DNA of 64,000 nucleotides from Sebastes aleutianus. Lineage: Eukaryota > Chordata > Actinopteri > Perciformes > Sebastidae. The notes beneath the pieces are model-generated. The model had not been told where the DNA came from. It searched no databases and was given only the letters and a program-made list of their open reading frames with translations. Made by a program: the position numbers and the translations under genes. Positions 12,310 through 23,413 of the stretch are shown here, in pieces (the first letter of the stretch is position 1; every line of letters starts with the position of its first letter). The stretch covers positions 32,088,127-32,152,126 of the forward strand of contig CAKAKS010000068.1 of the NCBI GenBank assembly GCA_916700875.1. The letters run 5' to 3'.

Positions 12310-12928
12310 TTAAAGCTTCAGTAGGCAGTATATTTTTGGCATTATTGGGCAAAAATTCCATAATAACCTTTCAGCATATTGTAATTCAAGTGTTCTTAGA
12401 GAAAACTAGACTTCTGCACCTCCTCATGGCTCTGTTGTCAGGCTTTAGAAACTCTAGACTTTGACCAATCACAGGTCATTTCATTGAGAGAGCGTTCCTA
12501 TTGGCTGTGCTCCGGTCATGTGACCAGAACTTGGCGGCGGCGTCACAAACTTTCTCATTTTACAGCTAAACCGTGCACTACGAGATGATTCTGAAAACAT
12601 CTGAGGAGAGAAATAGGCATTAACGTAACATAATATTGATTCATATTTGATCAGCGCTGCCTAGTTTGACCGTTTGGTCGGAGTTCGCGAGTGATTGACA
12701 GCCGGCTCTCATAGACGGCAGATGGACAGCAGACCTCAGATCAGCTCTGACTGCTTGTTTTCCTCCGGTAAGTGAAATCTTGCAGATGCCGTTAGGAGCA
12801 CCGGAGGACACCGAGGCACATGATGTTTTTTCAGGTTACCTGTTTCATGTACTACTGTCACCATATAGCGACCAGTTTATAAAAATATATTTTTTTTAAT
12901 GCTCCAATCTCGACTACTTCAGCTTTAA
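12310..12928. mobile_element. TTAA-ended MITE, TTAAAGCTTCAGTAG family
   Basis: The left end TTAAAGCTTCAGTAGGCAGT pairs with the right end CTACTTCAGCTTTAA in inverted orientation, giving a 619-bp element. Internal marks include GACCAATCACAGGTCATTTC and GAGTTCGCGAGTGATTGACA. An isolated right end of the same family (CTACTACTTCAGCTTTAA) sits at about 32182-32199. No coding capacity. Confidence 0.75.
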
Positions 12929-13577
12929 TACATCAGACCGGCACATACAGGTACTTCGCAAAAAGTCGAGGCCACGTCCTCTTTTACGAGAAAGAAAATC
13001 AAAGATCTCATAGACTTCAATGCAATTTGACGTATGTTTAGATTGTAATTTTGACAAGTTTGTATTAATTCATCTCGTTAAACAAACATTTGTTTTATAC
13101 ACGTCTAATTATTATTGTGTGATCTTGCCTGAACCTGAGTGTTCATGATACCTTAATAAATGAAGGTTGATCACCATCATGTCCCTTCAGTCTTCCAACA
13201 CAGTGGAGGATATTACTGATCCAGACTTCTCTACATATCTGATTGAATCCCGTTACGCTAAGTGTTGTCTGTCAATAACCAACGTGTTAATATCCAACTG
13301 TTTGATCTATAGGCTGAGATTTAGTTGGAGACGACAGTCTGATGCTGCTATAACGTTAATGTATGACTGTATTACTTGACTAACGTTAACTAGCCATGCT
13401 AGTCACCGTCATCAGCATCATTTAACCATCTACCACACTGACAGTGAATATTGACGTATCATATATCCATATCCATATGAAAATGTCAGTTCATGTGTCA
13501 GTCAGTCTGTTATGAGTAGTTGTAAAAGATCCATAAAGAAAACATGAGAGCAGGTTTGATTGTTTCATGGGGCATAG

Positions 13578-13583
13578 TTTAAT
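13578..13583 (-). terminator. Possible CKM poly(A) signal (ATTAAA)
   Basis: Minus-strand ATTAAA about 370 nt beyond the CKM stop. No AATAAA was found on the minus strand between the stop and this point; a TATAAA-like variant near 13890-13900 is an alternative. Low confidence without transcript data. Confidence 0.3.
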
Positions 13584-13952
13584 TGTCCAGTTATATTTTA
13601 CAACCAAAAATATTTTTTTTTCTTTCAGTGCATAGCCGTACCAGACTATGCATGGATTGATCCCAGGATGTTACAGAGAAGATGGGGAGAAAGATGATTA
13701 AAGTGACAGGAAGTTAGGAACCAAAAGACACAGCAGCAAAGGAAAGGAAATGATGAATAAAAGAAGGAAGTAAGAAAGGAAGGAAGGAGCAGAGAGAAAG
13801 GTGGAGTGTCTTCTTGATGGAAGGAAGTAAGCAGAAAGTAGCCAGTTGGCCGAAACCAGTAAAATAACTTTACAACACGGCTACCCGTTCATTTTTTATA
13901 ATATAAAAAAACAAACACAGACAGTCATTCAGTCATTGTTTGTCTGTCCACT

Positions 13953-14131
13953 TTACTTCTGGGCGGGGATCATGCCATCGATGGCCTCTCCCTTCTCGAG
14001 CTTCTTCTCCATCTCAACCATCAGCTTGACGCCGTCGACCACCAGCTGGACCTGGTACACCTCGGAGGAGCCCAGACGGTCAGCGTTGGAGATGTCGAAC
14101 ACACCACCCACGGAGGCTGTGTCCACACCAC
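13953..14131 (-). CDS. ckm: CKM coding exon 8 (C-terminus)
   Basis: Acceptor CTTCCCTCCAG; the exon begins with the last two bases of a Gly codon, then GVDTASVGGVFDISNADRLG, and ends KGEAIDGMIPAQK with TAA at 13953-13955. It forms the end of the ATP-guanido phosphotransferase catalytic domain. An upstream reading continuing past 14131 is intron read-through. Confidence 0.95.
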
Positions 14132-17100
14132 CTGGAGGGAAGAGAAGGGGACAAGAATGAGTCCTCTTTCTACCACAAGCACTTAAGGAACATGGAAACA
14201 TGCTATCGCCCACTAAAGAAAGTCCCTGAGACTGAGGTGACGTTGATGGTAAACTCAATGACTAACTCGAGCTGTGCAACAATGTTTCTTCAGTTAAATA
14301 AATGTTCCTTTATAGGTAATCCAATAGGCCCTTTTCACAGCAGCCTCGCCTGGAAAGTAGACGAGATCAGGCGGCAGCAGCACGCGGCGGTGACAATAAG
14401 CTGCGGTCACGTCAGACGGTTTCCGGCCGTTTCAAGCAGCCTTCAAAGAATTTACAGGAAGTCACAGGAAAAGTGACATCCTGTTAGATCCGACCTGTAG
14501 GCTACTTGTAGTTTGCAGACCACGTCCGGATTTATTTATATTTAATTGTGCGTGTATCTGGCATTATATTCTATCCTTTATTATTTTTATGTCGGCCTTG
14601 TAAAGCACATTGTAATGAGCACTCGTTTTGAGTGCTCTATAAATAACCTTCATTATTATTATTATTATTATCAACAACACAAGATGTGTTTGTTAACAGA
14701 TGAAACCGTCATTGCACAACATGAGACTAAAAGCCTACAATCTAGAAGTTTGGCCTTTCTACAACACGTGGTGTTTGTGGGTAAAACTAAGAGCCAATCA
14801 GCTCTTTGATCAGGCGACAGCCAGCTGTTTCCCATCATGCTCTGGGTCTTGCAGTCTTTGGAGAGAAACTGCGGCGCCTGGCTCTAAAAACTGTGGCCAC
14901 CTCGATCCTGTGAGGTTATCGTTGCCCACGTGTGCATGGCGTCAGAGCAAGTCGGACACAAATCTAACCGGCATGCATTGTGCGGCGGTCTCCAACGAGC
15001 CTGTTTTGACATGTCATTGCAGGATAAACACAGGTGTAATTGATTAAATTAATTATGGTCCCGTTCCATTTAGTGTCGCAGCCATTCCAGTGAGCCAGCA
15101 TGCACAATACGGAACAGGGTCACTATTAATGTTATTAATTACACCTGTGTTTATCCTGCAATGTCAGTAGAAAACAATTCAACTTGACTACTTCCTGAAG
15201 ATTTCTCTTTCTTGATATTTTGGTAAGATGAAGATAATGCTACCAACTGAAACAAATGGAGCAAATAATACAAAGATATATATTTTAAAAAGCCTATTAG
15301 TCTATGGCAGCCGTTTCATGCCGACCTGAAGGTGCTTAAGTTAATGTCATGAATTAAACATTTTATTTTCCTTAGTGTTTTGATCAGTAACTTCTATTTA
15401 TTGTAATCTATGTATTTGTTTTTCCTGTACATTTCCTAATATTTGTTTGCTAATAAATGCAAATTTTGCTGTTAACTCTTTACCTCGCCCATCCAGCTGT
15501 GTCCTCTGAAAATACTAACTTGTCACTAGCTGTTTCTTTTTTTTATCTTCTTCTTTTTTGTAAGTACCTGTTCCACGCTTCTGCAGACGCAGCCTGGTCA
15601 GGATCTCCTCGAACTTGGCATGTGTGCTGAGCTTGGGCAGCTTGACGTGCACGCCACCGCGCAGGCCGGTTCCCAGGTTGGAGGGGCAGGTCAGGACGTA
15701 GCCCAGATGCTCATTCCAACTGAAGCCGTGGTTGTGCTTCTTGAAGATCTCCTCAATCTGACCCGTGAGGAGGAAAGTGAAATGAATAATGCATGATGGT
15801 TAAAATATAACTAGACGGATGTTACTAAATGCTTACTAGACCTACCCTTACCAAAAATAAGTTTATTCAAGTGTGCTATTAGTACACATTTAAACTTAAA
15901 ATAAGAGAGTATGCTACTTATCAGAGATATACTTAAAAAAAAGTATACTTGGCTTCTCCTCCGTGGAAGCATGTGAGAAAAACTTAAGTCAAACAGCAAA
16001 AGTCTCTTTATGTAATGCATAAATCATTGGCTAAGTACTATAAGTTAAAGAAAACTTACAAGTATACTTGCAGTAAAAATTTATAAAATAGTAGTTTACT
16101 GAGAGTACGCTTTAAAGTGTACTTTCATGAACTAAAACAGTGGATATATACTGTAATTACTAAAACGAACAGCATACCTATAAGTTCACTTGTAGTATAG
16201 TTCACTTCATAATATAGTTGCAGTACAAAATACAACTTTACAACTTTAAAATACAAGTTTATTATTCTTACACTTAAAGTACACTTAAAAGTATACTTTT
16301 ATAAATTAAAAAGTGGGCCAATTTAGTCCCAAGAAGTATTGAAGAAGTACACTTAAAAGTATACTACTAGTACACTGATATTAGTATACTAACTACATAA
16401 AGTATACTTGGGAAATATACTTGAACTTTACTTAATTTTACTTCATAAAATAAACTTGAAGTTTACTACTTTTTTGTAAGGGTAGCCATGAAAGGTCTAT
16501 ATATTAAAAAGGTTTAATTTACACCATATACACTAAGAAAAGTAACCATAGAAAGTTGTTTTGCACTGAAATGGCTTCAACTCTACCCAGTTGAATCGTG
16601 CAGAATGTGTCTGCATAACTGTGTTTAAATGAAAAAATGCATGCATGTTTTTGTGTTTCACCTTCTGCAGGCCAACGCAGAAGCGTCTGAAGACCTCCTT
16701 CATGTTGCCTCCCAGCTGCATGGAGATGACACGCAGGTGATCCTCCTCGTTCACCCAGACCAGGAAGGTCTTGTTGTCGTTGTGCCTGGAGGAAGAACAG
16801 TTTCACTTGATTACAGGACAGGACAAAACGTTCGTGAGATAGTAATTTGATACAACAAGTAGAAATGTTTCTCAAAGTGTCTCAGAGAAACGTGACTGTA
16901 AACCTCAAGCCAAAACCCTGATCATGTGAGTTATCTGAGCTGCACAGTGGTGGATTTACAGGATGTCAAGCCACTGTAAGGGGCAGTGTGTGCTACAGCT
17001 GCTGTACACACTGTGCTTTGGTGTCCATGACACACTTTAACAGATGTTTCAACACAGGACTAGTCAGGATTTTCATATTAGGGCTGTGGGAGAACCAGAC

Positions 17101-20100
17101 AGATGGTGCAAGGTTTAAAGGTTGGCTTAGGAAGGGCAGATGGGAGCTCAGAGGGTGGTCGTTTGTTTAGTGTGTATTTATGTGTCTATAGGGTCACATA
17201 AAATCTGCTTTTACAGTTGATTATAGCACATATCGGATCATGTTTCTAAATTGGGGGAATCCCAATAAAGTCTAAATTAAATATTCTATTTCATTTTGTG
17301 CGTCTCTCACCAGATGCCTCTGCCGTCGGGCCAGTCACGGGCCATGCCAGCACAGGTCAGCAGGGGGGACACGGGCTTGTCGAACAGGAAGTGATCAGCG
17401 ATCAGCAGCTCCTGCTCGGCATCGGTCATGCCGCTCAGGGGGTAGTACTTTCCCTTGAACTCACCCTCCAGGCTGGCCAGGGCTGAAAGGAAACCAAGGA
17501 AGGTGAGGAAAGGAGTCAGTCTCTGACAAATACATCCTGTTTGTTAGATTGATGGATTGGCATTATTGTCATTAGGTTGACATTCACCCTCAATGGACAA
17601 CTTCTCAATGGTTCTGCGCTCTCCACGGCTGTTGTGGGGTGGCAGGGTGAATCCCTTGATGCTGCGGCCGGTACGAACACGGCTGGACAGCACGTAGTTG
17701 GGGTCCAGGTCGTCACCTCCCTGAGAGAAGAAGACAGGACAGAATGGTAATGAATTAAAGAGGTCACGGCGTCTTTACTATCTGTCCAACGCAACGCAGA
17801 AGTCCAACCATTACACTGACACGCTTGTGAAACTGCGGTAACGTGAGTCGCTGAGTGCAAAACCGCGGTAACGGCAGTCGCCATCTGCCTTCTGTTACCC
17901 TTAAAGTAGTGTTACTATGGTAAGGATGGCCTCTGAGAGGGGCGAACGGCGTTTCCACGGTTTTACACTCGGCGGCTCACGTTACGTGAGCGGAGAGGTA
18001 CTCAGTTGGTTGCAATCTGCAACCACACCACTAGATGCCGCCAAGTCCTACACACTGTCCCTTTTAAAGCTGTGCTGATATATGACAATACCATCATGCA
18101 TGTCTCGATTGCTCACCTTCAGGTTCTCGAAGTTCAGGTCGGTCTTGTGCTTGTCGGTGGGCTTGTATCCATTGTGACGGTCGGAGATGATGGGGTCCAG
18201 CAGATCCTTGAAGACCTCATAGCACTCCTCGTCACCAGCAACGCAGCCCACGGTCATGATGAAAGGGTGACCTATGGGACAAGAGGGAGGATGAGGAAGT
18301 AGGTAACATTGCTACTTCACCTTTGAAGATTGTTGTGTATGGAGGGATACTGATAGGTACCACCGTGGACATGATGAAGAAAACTTGCTAGTATATTTCA
18401 CGTTTGCTTCAGTTCATTTATTTCTCCTTAAACCCTATATTTGCTAGTGTGTGTTCATCTCTATGCTGATGACTTGCTCCTTCTTACCAGGGTTGTCAAC
18501 ACCGGTCTGGATGACGTCATCCACGGTGAAGCCGCTGGGGGTGGACTTTCCCCTCAGCTTGTTGTAGATGTCCTTGGTCAGCACCTGCAGCAGAGGACAC
18601 AGTGCAGGTCAGTGATTATACGGTCGCATGGTTTCCTCTGTCTTTTAGATTGTGCTATGTAAATGTGAATCTTAGCACTCATAAAAAAAACCTCTGGTTC
18701 CAACAGCAACAATGAAAATGTTTGTATTTTAAGCATAAAATATATAAAATAGAATATATGATGTGACATCACCAATAGGTTTATGAAGAGCAGGCCCTTT
18801 TGGTGCCTTATAGGCAAAATTTGGATTTGGAGTCGCTCTAGGGTTAGGGTTCTGGCGGGCTAAATAACTGTATTTATTATAATATGAATAAACAATTAGT
18901 CCCTGATATTGTTGGCTTAAAAGTGTTTTGTCAGTTTCACTACAACGAAACGTGTACTTTTCTTTCTTTATTTATTTGTTCTTTCATGTGTTACTTCAAT
19001 GCAGAAAAATGAGGAAGGGTGCCTAATATTTAGTTTAGTTTAATTTAATTTAGTTGATTTGAGAACGGGCAGTGCAAATTGATAAATACACATGGTATAA
19101 AAAATGCCAGTTGTAGCCAAACGTCTATTTTTCATCTGTTGTCCCTGGCCAAGGCGTCACAGAAGGCATCCTAAAATAAAAATAAAAAATTTTACAGGGC
19201 GGCCAGCGCCCCCTCAACAGAAGGTGCCGCCCTAGGCGACCACCTATATGTCCTATGCCTTAAGCCGGCCCCACTGAAGAGTCGTTGTGAAGCTCAAAGT
19301 GGGTGACTCCTAGCCTAACTCCCGGCTAATCCAAAAATGGGCAAAGAGGTTGATCATTGGTGGAGCTGAGGCGGCCAGGCTGACGCAGCAGAGCAGACAG
19401 CTAGCAGTTGGCGACCTGGTACGGCAGCCACCTGTCACTCAAAGCGGCCACGCCCTCATTATGCCGAACTTTAAGCCTTAATATAATTTAAACGGGTGAG
19501 TTATATAAAAATTCACCCCCGTACAGTAGTCATGAACGGGGATATTCGCTATAGAAACCAAAACTGTTTTTTGCACCAGGCTTTAAATATGTTTATTTCT
19601 GCTGTAAAGTCGGGCAATTTAACATCGGATTGGGGATTGACTCGCTTTTGGAGCCTCAAGTGGCCAATTAGGGGAACTGCAGTTTTGTGGCTTCATTTCT
19701 CAGCACCGGAGGTTGCCACTTGATTTTAAGTGACATCTGAGGTACATTTTGAAATGTGCAGAGATAAGTCACGCTTCCTAAAGTAAAGAGTAATGTCATG
19801 CAGCACGTTATTGGTGCCTATAGACAATGTCAGAGTAGGATTTTGTACCTTGGACATGTGGTTGTTGTGCAAGGACAGATCGGGGAACTCCTCGTCCCCG
19901 GTGAACTTCATCTTGTAGTCATTGTGACAGTTCTTCGCCATGGTTGCGATTCTTACTCCACCTGAGAAGAAAAAGAGGAGAGGAGGTGTTATTATTTACA
20001 ATCTGTAATGACTCATTTGGTGAGACTGCAGTGTATATAAATATATAAGAGGAGAATTTGGAGTTCAGGTTTCTGCCGTATTCAGGCACTTTTTTCCTCA

Positions 20101-21432
20101 TTGTGTTAAATCAGAAGAATATAGATTTTATAGTTCTACTGGCTACAAGATGTATTTGTCAAAATGATGTTTTCTTGGTTGCAGTGATGTAACAAAGCAG
20201 CCTGACACTCAGCGTAGTGATTACTAGTGAATACCGTATTTCTGTTCTGGTATTTCTCCAAGTTTTTCAAGTGCCTTGTCTATGAGTCTTCTGGTTAAGA
20301 GGAGACACCGTCTCATTCTGTCCTAATGTCTTTCTTTCTTGCTTTTTTCTTTCACTGTCTCTCTCTCTGTCAGCTGTTCTGTGTACATGCTTTACTCCCT
20401 GCTGTCCTGCTGTCTCACCACCTGTCTCCCCTCACAGCGAAGGTTATTAATAGCGTGGCTTTGCCCCCTCTTGTCCTGCACCCCTCTGATCTCTGCGGGG
20501 AGCTACAGCACATTAAGATCAATGATTTTCTCCTCTCTTTCACTGCATTCAACCACACTAATGCAAACGTAGTGGCCGAGCGACGCTGCATTACATAGGA
20601 AGCAGCAGACGAAGTACTTTGATACCAGAAGCAATAAAACATTTAACGTTTTTAAGACTGAAAATATTATTAAACTACTAATATAAATGTACTTTTTTTA
20701 ATATAAACAAATGAAAATGCAGAGCTAGAATGAGCAGAGCTGCAGAATCAGTCAGAACAGACATGTTAATAAACTTCTAGCCATCATTCTGAATCGAGTC
20801 AAATCTCTCTCTCCGTCAGACAGAGGTCAAAACTTGAGGTGCAGTTGATTGATGACACCTGGTGCGCTGAAAGGTCAAAGCATCGCATGCCTCACAGATG
20901 GCTCCACAAGTTCCATGCCTAAATCAAGCGCTCCTAAACTATTCGAAGACAAACTTGAAGTCTGCCCTGCTGGCGTCAGCAACAGCTGATAGTCACAACT
21001 GTTTCACTTCACAGCCGTCTTATCAGCAGATTAGTGCTACCCATATCCAAGAAACCAAGAGCGTCAAGTTTCACTACAATGTGCACTGATAGAAGAACAA
21101 TCTCAGTAGATTTTTAGTAGTTTCCATATCAGGAAAAAAAATGTGCAAAGCTTTAGAGGAATCCAAGACAAAAATGCAAGAAGAGACAAAGTTTCACGGC
21201 TCCAGAGTTCAGCAATGGAGGAATCTGTCTGATAGATATTTGGTTAAAAAGGTTTCTCTCTCTTTTTTGAGGTTTCTGTCCAAACTGATATAGAAAACAA
21301 TCTTTCCCTTGGATTTAAGAAAAAGGCTGACTAAAGCATTGTTTTGCTTTTTTTTTTACCTGCTTAGGAGAAAAGAAAGAGGTAACAGATCCCGGGATCA
21401 GATCGTATCCACCAAATGTAAGGGTTGCCCAA
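13953..21432 (-). CDS. ckm: Creatine kinase, muscle type: complete gene
   Basis: The gene encodes a cytosolic muscle creatine kinase that reversibly transfers phosphate between ATP and creatine. Coding exons on the minus strand are 19849-19941 (ATG), 18488-18584, 18117-18271, 17588-17720, 17311-17482, 16662-16785, 15568-15757 and 13953-14131 (TAA). They total 1143 nt, 380 aa plus stop, one residue shorter than human CKM at the N-terminus. Every junction has AG/GT sites, and sizes 155, 133, 172, 124 and 190 nt match the vertebrate CK structure I recall. The reactive Cys is residue 282 in VLTCPSNLGTGLRGGVH; the guanidino-kinase signatures GHPFIMTVGC and LSSRVRTGRSIKG are present. The start MAKNCHNDYK is typical of one fish M-CK paralogue, but I cannot decide between ckma and ckmb. 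A non-coding first exon is predicted at about 21360-21432. The frame is intact, with no stops or lost splice sites. Confidence 0.96.
14540..14672. repeat. Retroposon 3' tail with (ATT)n in CKM intron 7
   Basis: The words CTTGTAAAGCACATTGTAATG, GAGTGCTCTATAAATAA and a terminal (ATT)n run at 14654-14671 resemble the 3' tails of fish LINE/SINE families (AAAGCGCTTTGAGTG...CTATATAAATAA plus simple repeat). Only the tail is recognisable. Confidence 0.5.
15012..15166. repeat. Foldback element: 30-bp inverted repeat in CKM intron 7
   Basis: Arms 15012-15041 and 15137-15166 are inverted complements at 29 of 30 positions (core GCAGGATAAACACAGGTGT). They are separated by a 95-nt loop containing GGTCCCGTTCCATTTAGTGT. 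On either strand this would form a long hairpin in pre-mRNA; probably a small foldback transposon. Confidence 0.75.
15568..15757 (-). CDS. ckm: CKM coding exon 7 (reactive cysteine)
   Basis: The acceptor CCTCACGGGTCAG precedes IEEIFKKHNHG; the exon ends RLQKRGT plus the first base of Gly with donor G|GTACTTAC. It carries the reactive Cys (TCPSNLGTG), residue 282 of the predicted protein. The segment before it reads GFSWNEHLGY where vertebrate M-CKs I recall have FMWN, a Met-to-Ser change near the active-site loop. Confidence 0.96.
15842..16485. mobile_element. 644-bp MITE in CKM intron 6, AAGTATACTT-rich
   Basis: The left end CTACCCTTACCAAAAA is mirrored by TTTTTTGTAAGGGTAG at the right end. 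The interior is dominated by partly palindromic AGTATACTT/AAGTGTACTT/AAGTACACTT words, for example near 15945, 16062, 16287 and 16404. It fills about 70% of the 904-bp intron 6 (15758-16661). No coding capacity; superfamily not assigned. Confidence 0.75.
16662..16785 (-). CDS. ckm: CKM coding exon 6
   Basis: 124 nt with acceptor GTTCTTCCTCCAG and donor AAG|GTGAAAC. It encodes HNDNKTFLVWVNEEDHLRVI, SMQLGGNMKEVF and RRFCVGLQK, almost identical to the vertebrate M-CK consensus. It covers nucleotide-binding arginines and the VNEEDHLR signature. Confidence 0.97.
17311..17482 (-). CDS. ckm: CKM coding exon 5
   Basis: 172 nt; acceptor GTTTCCTTTCAG, donor CTG|GTGAGAG. It encodes LASLEGEFKGKYYPLSGMT, LIADHFLFDKPVSPLLTC and AGMARDWPDGRGIW. 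These are standard CK sequences joining in phase to exons 4 and 6. Confidence 0.97.
17588..17720 (-). CDS. ckm: CKM coding exon 4
   Basis: 133 nt; acceptor CTTCTCTCAG, donor GAGG|GTGAATG. It encodes GGDDLDPNYVLSSRVRTGRS and IKGFTLPPHNSRGERRTIEK LSIE in order, including the phosphate-binding SSRVRTGR motif that begins the catalytic domain. Confidence 0.97.
17790..18067. repeat. MITE fragment in CKM intron 3
   Basis: The right end reads CACCACTAGATGCCGCCAAG, then TCCTACACACTGTCCC and TTTTAAA. It matches the end of the repeat at 58544-58822 (CACCACTAGATGCCACTAAA). Only one end is clear; the left boundary is approximate. Confidence 0.5.
18117..18271 (-). CDS. ckm: CKM coding exon 3
   Basis: 155 nt; acceptor TGTCCCATAG, donor AAG|GTGAGCA. 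It encodes HPFIMTVGCVAGDEECYEVF, KDLLDPIISDRHNGYKPTDK and HKTDLNFENLK, the end of the N-terminal domain of guanido kinases. Confidence 0.97.
18488..18584 (-). CDS. ckm: CKM coding exon 2
   Basis: 97 nt; acceptor CTCTGCTGCAG, donor CCTG|GTAAGAAG. It encodes VLTKDIYNKLRGKSTPSGFT and VDDVIQTGVDNP plus one base of Gly. Phase is consistent with both neighbouring exons. Confidence 0.96.
19849..19961 (-). CDS. ckm: CKM first coding exon
   Basis: The acceptor CTTCTTCTCAG ends at 19962. A 20-nt 5' UTR piece precedes ATG at 19939-19941 in context CGCAACCATGG. The 93 coding nt give MAKNCHNDYKMKFTGDEEFP and DLSLHNNHMSK, with donor AAG|GTACAAA. The 31-residue start is one residue shorter than human MPFGNTHNK...; HNNHM is the family signature. 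Confidence 0.94.
21360..21432 (-). other. ckm: Predicted CKM 5' UTR exon 1
   Basis: A donor-like CTAAGCAG|GTAAAAAA ends a candidate leader at 21360. The upstream edge is inferred from a TATA box at 21458-21463, about 25-30 nt before. Intron 1 would be 19962-21359 (about 1.4 kb), as expected for CKM genes with a non-coding first exon. The precise start site is not visible. Confidence 0.6.
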
Positions 21433-21457
21433 TTTTGCCAGGTGACGGGCTTAAGCA

Positions 21458-21607
21458 TTTATACCCAGACCTCTGTCCCTATTGGCTGACAACCCTCGGG
21501 GTCCCCTCATTTGATTGGTCGCAGGGGGTCTTCTGTGCCCGGGTGAGTTTCTAAAAGGCAAGAACGAACATCGCACAACACTCGAGATGAGAGACATGAA
21601 ACAGCTG
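21458..21607 (-). promoter_or_regulatory. ckm: Candidate CKM core promoter
   Basis: Read on the minus strand, the order is: E-box CAGCTG at 21602-21607; CCAAT boxes at 21514-21518 (GACCAATCA) and 21481-21485 (GCCAATAGG); and TATAAA at 21458-21463. All lie upstream of the predicted leader exon. MyoD-type E-boxes are established regulators of muscle creatine kinase; a perfect MEF2 or CArG box was not found here. Confidence 0.6.
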
Positions 21608-23076
21608 CAGCCGCTCGGTCCAACCTTTCACCTTCTGCCTGCAGGACAGAACAGTGGACAGCCGTCTTCAAAAAACACATGCACCCTCGGACTTGTATGC
21701 ATTAAATGCAGACACTATTGCACTGTTGTGAAACTAGATTCACATAATCTCTGCAGTGTTTTAACCTTGCCCTGAGTGATTTACAATGAGAGTAACTGGC
21801 ATCAAGAGTATGAATGTCAAAATCAGAAGGTCATGCAATGGATAAATATTCCAGTTATTTCACTTTCCCAGTATTTACGGTGTAATAAAGTGACATTAAA
21901 TGTAAATATAAAAGAGCATGAAATGAAAAAAACACATTAAAGATTTTTAGTTTTGTTTAGTTTTGTAGTTTTAATATGATTTTAATTAAATGGAGAGGGT
22001 GAGCAGCTTTACGTTTTTCACCTGCTTTCAACTGGTCGGTATGACCTGAATCTATCCTCCGTGTTTCATAAGTGTCCTCGGAGCCGAGTAACTGGAGTTC
22101 TGTCTGTCATCATATTCAGGAGTTAAAATAACCACTTTGTCTTGGATTACTTCATCGCAATATTCACGATTACAGATTGGATTTCATTGAGCTGTGGCCC
22201 CATCTCACCTAATAATTTGCTAAGTGGAGGTGTCCATGTGTGAGTTTGAGATATGTGTCGCTGTTCCCTGTGTGGGATGTCTTGTAGTGATGCATAGCGA
22301 CAAGCTGACCAAACTTTTGACAAGTCAGAGGAGCGACTAATATGTCTGTATTAATATGTGTGAGTAGTTGTAAGTGCACACATTCATATATCATATTAAA
22401 TATCTTGCCTGACGTGTTTTGTATCAATACAAAAGTCCATTAGAAGATTATACTCGGAGTCCGATCTGATTGTGAAACCTCGAGTCCAGCTCATTGCCAG
22501 CGTCATTACCCCCCACTGGTAATGTGATCGACCTCAGTAATCTACCCGCAGACAGATATTAAATCACACGCACATCATGTGACAAAGTAGGAATTGCGGG
22601 GTGGAGCTGAGAGACACGATGACGCAGACAGCCGTCTCACTTAAGATCCAGGTTTCCCCCAAACACAGCAGAGAGCTCGAGGTCAGATGTTTATTATATA
22701 CAGATTTACAGATAGATTTTCATACCAATTCTGCTGTTTTTTTTATTATTTATATTTGTAACAATTACAATTTTTAAACACCCCTTTCCCCCTCAATCCA
22801 CCCCACAAACCTGTATAATTTACTACTAAATAAATAAAACAAAATATTATAATACATGTGGTAAAATCACAATGCACTAAATGAATGTCATTTCACATGC
22901 AATAAGGACGCCGTTCTTGCTTTTGCCATGTCATTTGTACGCCATGTAGTCTGTACTAACTGCAATGTAAACACATACGCGTAAATATGCTGCGCTCAGA
23001 GCTAGTGACGTAGAATAAAACGTGGCGGGCGGGCGGGCCGGAGGGGAGGTGGGGAGGTGGACGGATCCAACAAACA
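21608..23076. other. Upstream of CKM, no gene seen
   Basis: AT-rich DNA with no convincing exon on either strand. Distal CKM regulatory sequence could lie here, but no cluster of muscle motifs was evident by eye. A GC-rich GGCGGGCGGGCGGGCCGG patch occurs at about 23023-23042. Confidence 0.5.
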
Positions 23077-23413
23077 CAAAGTTACTGCAAGGAACTTTTA
23101 ACTGGTCATGAAACAGTCTGAATTTAATACTGATGCCTCTTTATGACCTACATAAGCAAAACATAAGGCTATTTCTATATATTTATTCTTAACGCAATGT
23201 CATCAGGTCAGATTCCCTGCAGCATCAGATGAAACCATTCACGGCATGTAGGTACACGCTGCTGCTGGAGGCCGACTGAGCGGGGCAGACTGTCAGACCC
23301 TGCTGCAGTAAAATGAGAGTTTTTTTAAAGGGAGTCTGGCAGCTGCAGATCTTTACGACACAAAGCGGTGGTGTTTGTCCACAGGGACCGCCAAAATCAA
23401 CACAAAATGAAAC
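23077..23413. mobile_element. Shortened MITE copy, TTAAAGTTAC family
   Basis: It begins AAAGTTACTGCAAGGAAC and ends AAACTTTAA. It shares ordered blocks with the 10541-11056 element (TTTAATACTGATGC, CAGACTGTCAGACCCTGCTG, GGGAGTCTGGCAGCTGCA) but lacks about 180 bp of the interior. The left TTAA is lost. Confidence 0.75.

Noticed and set aside
16519..16875. 118-residue minus-strand frame over CKM exon 6
   Set aside because: Overlaps the exon in another phase and reads into both introns; the true exon is the 124-nt segment with splice sites.
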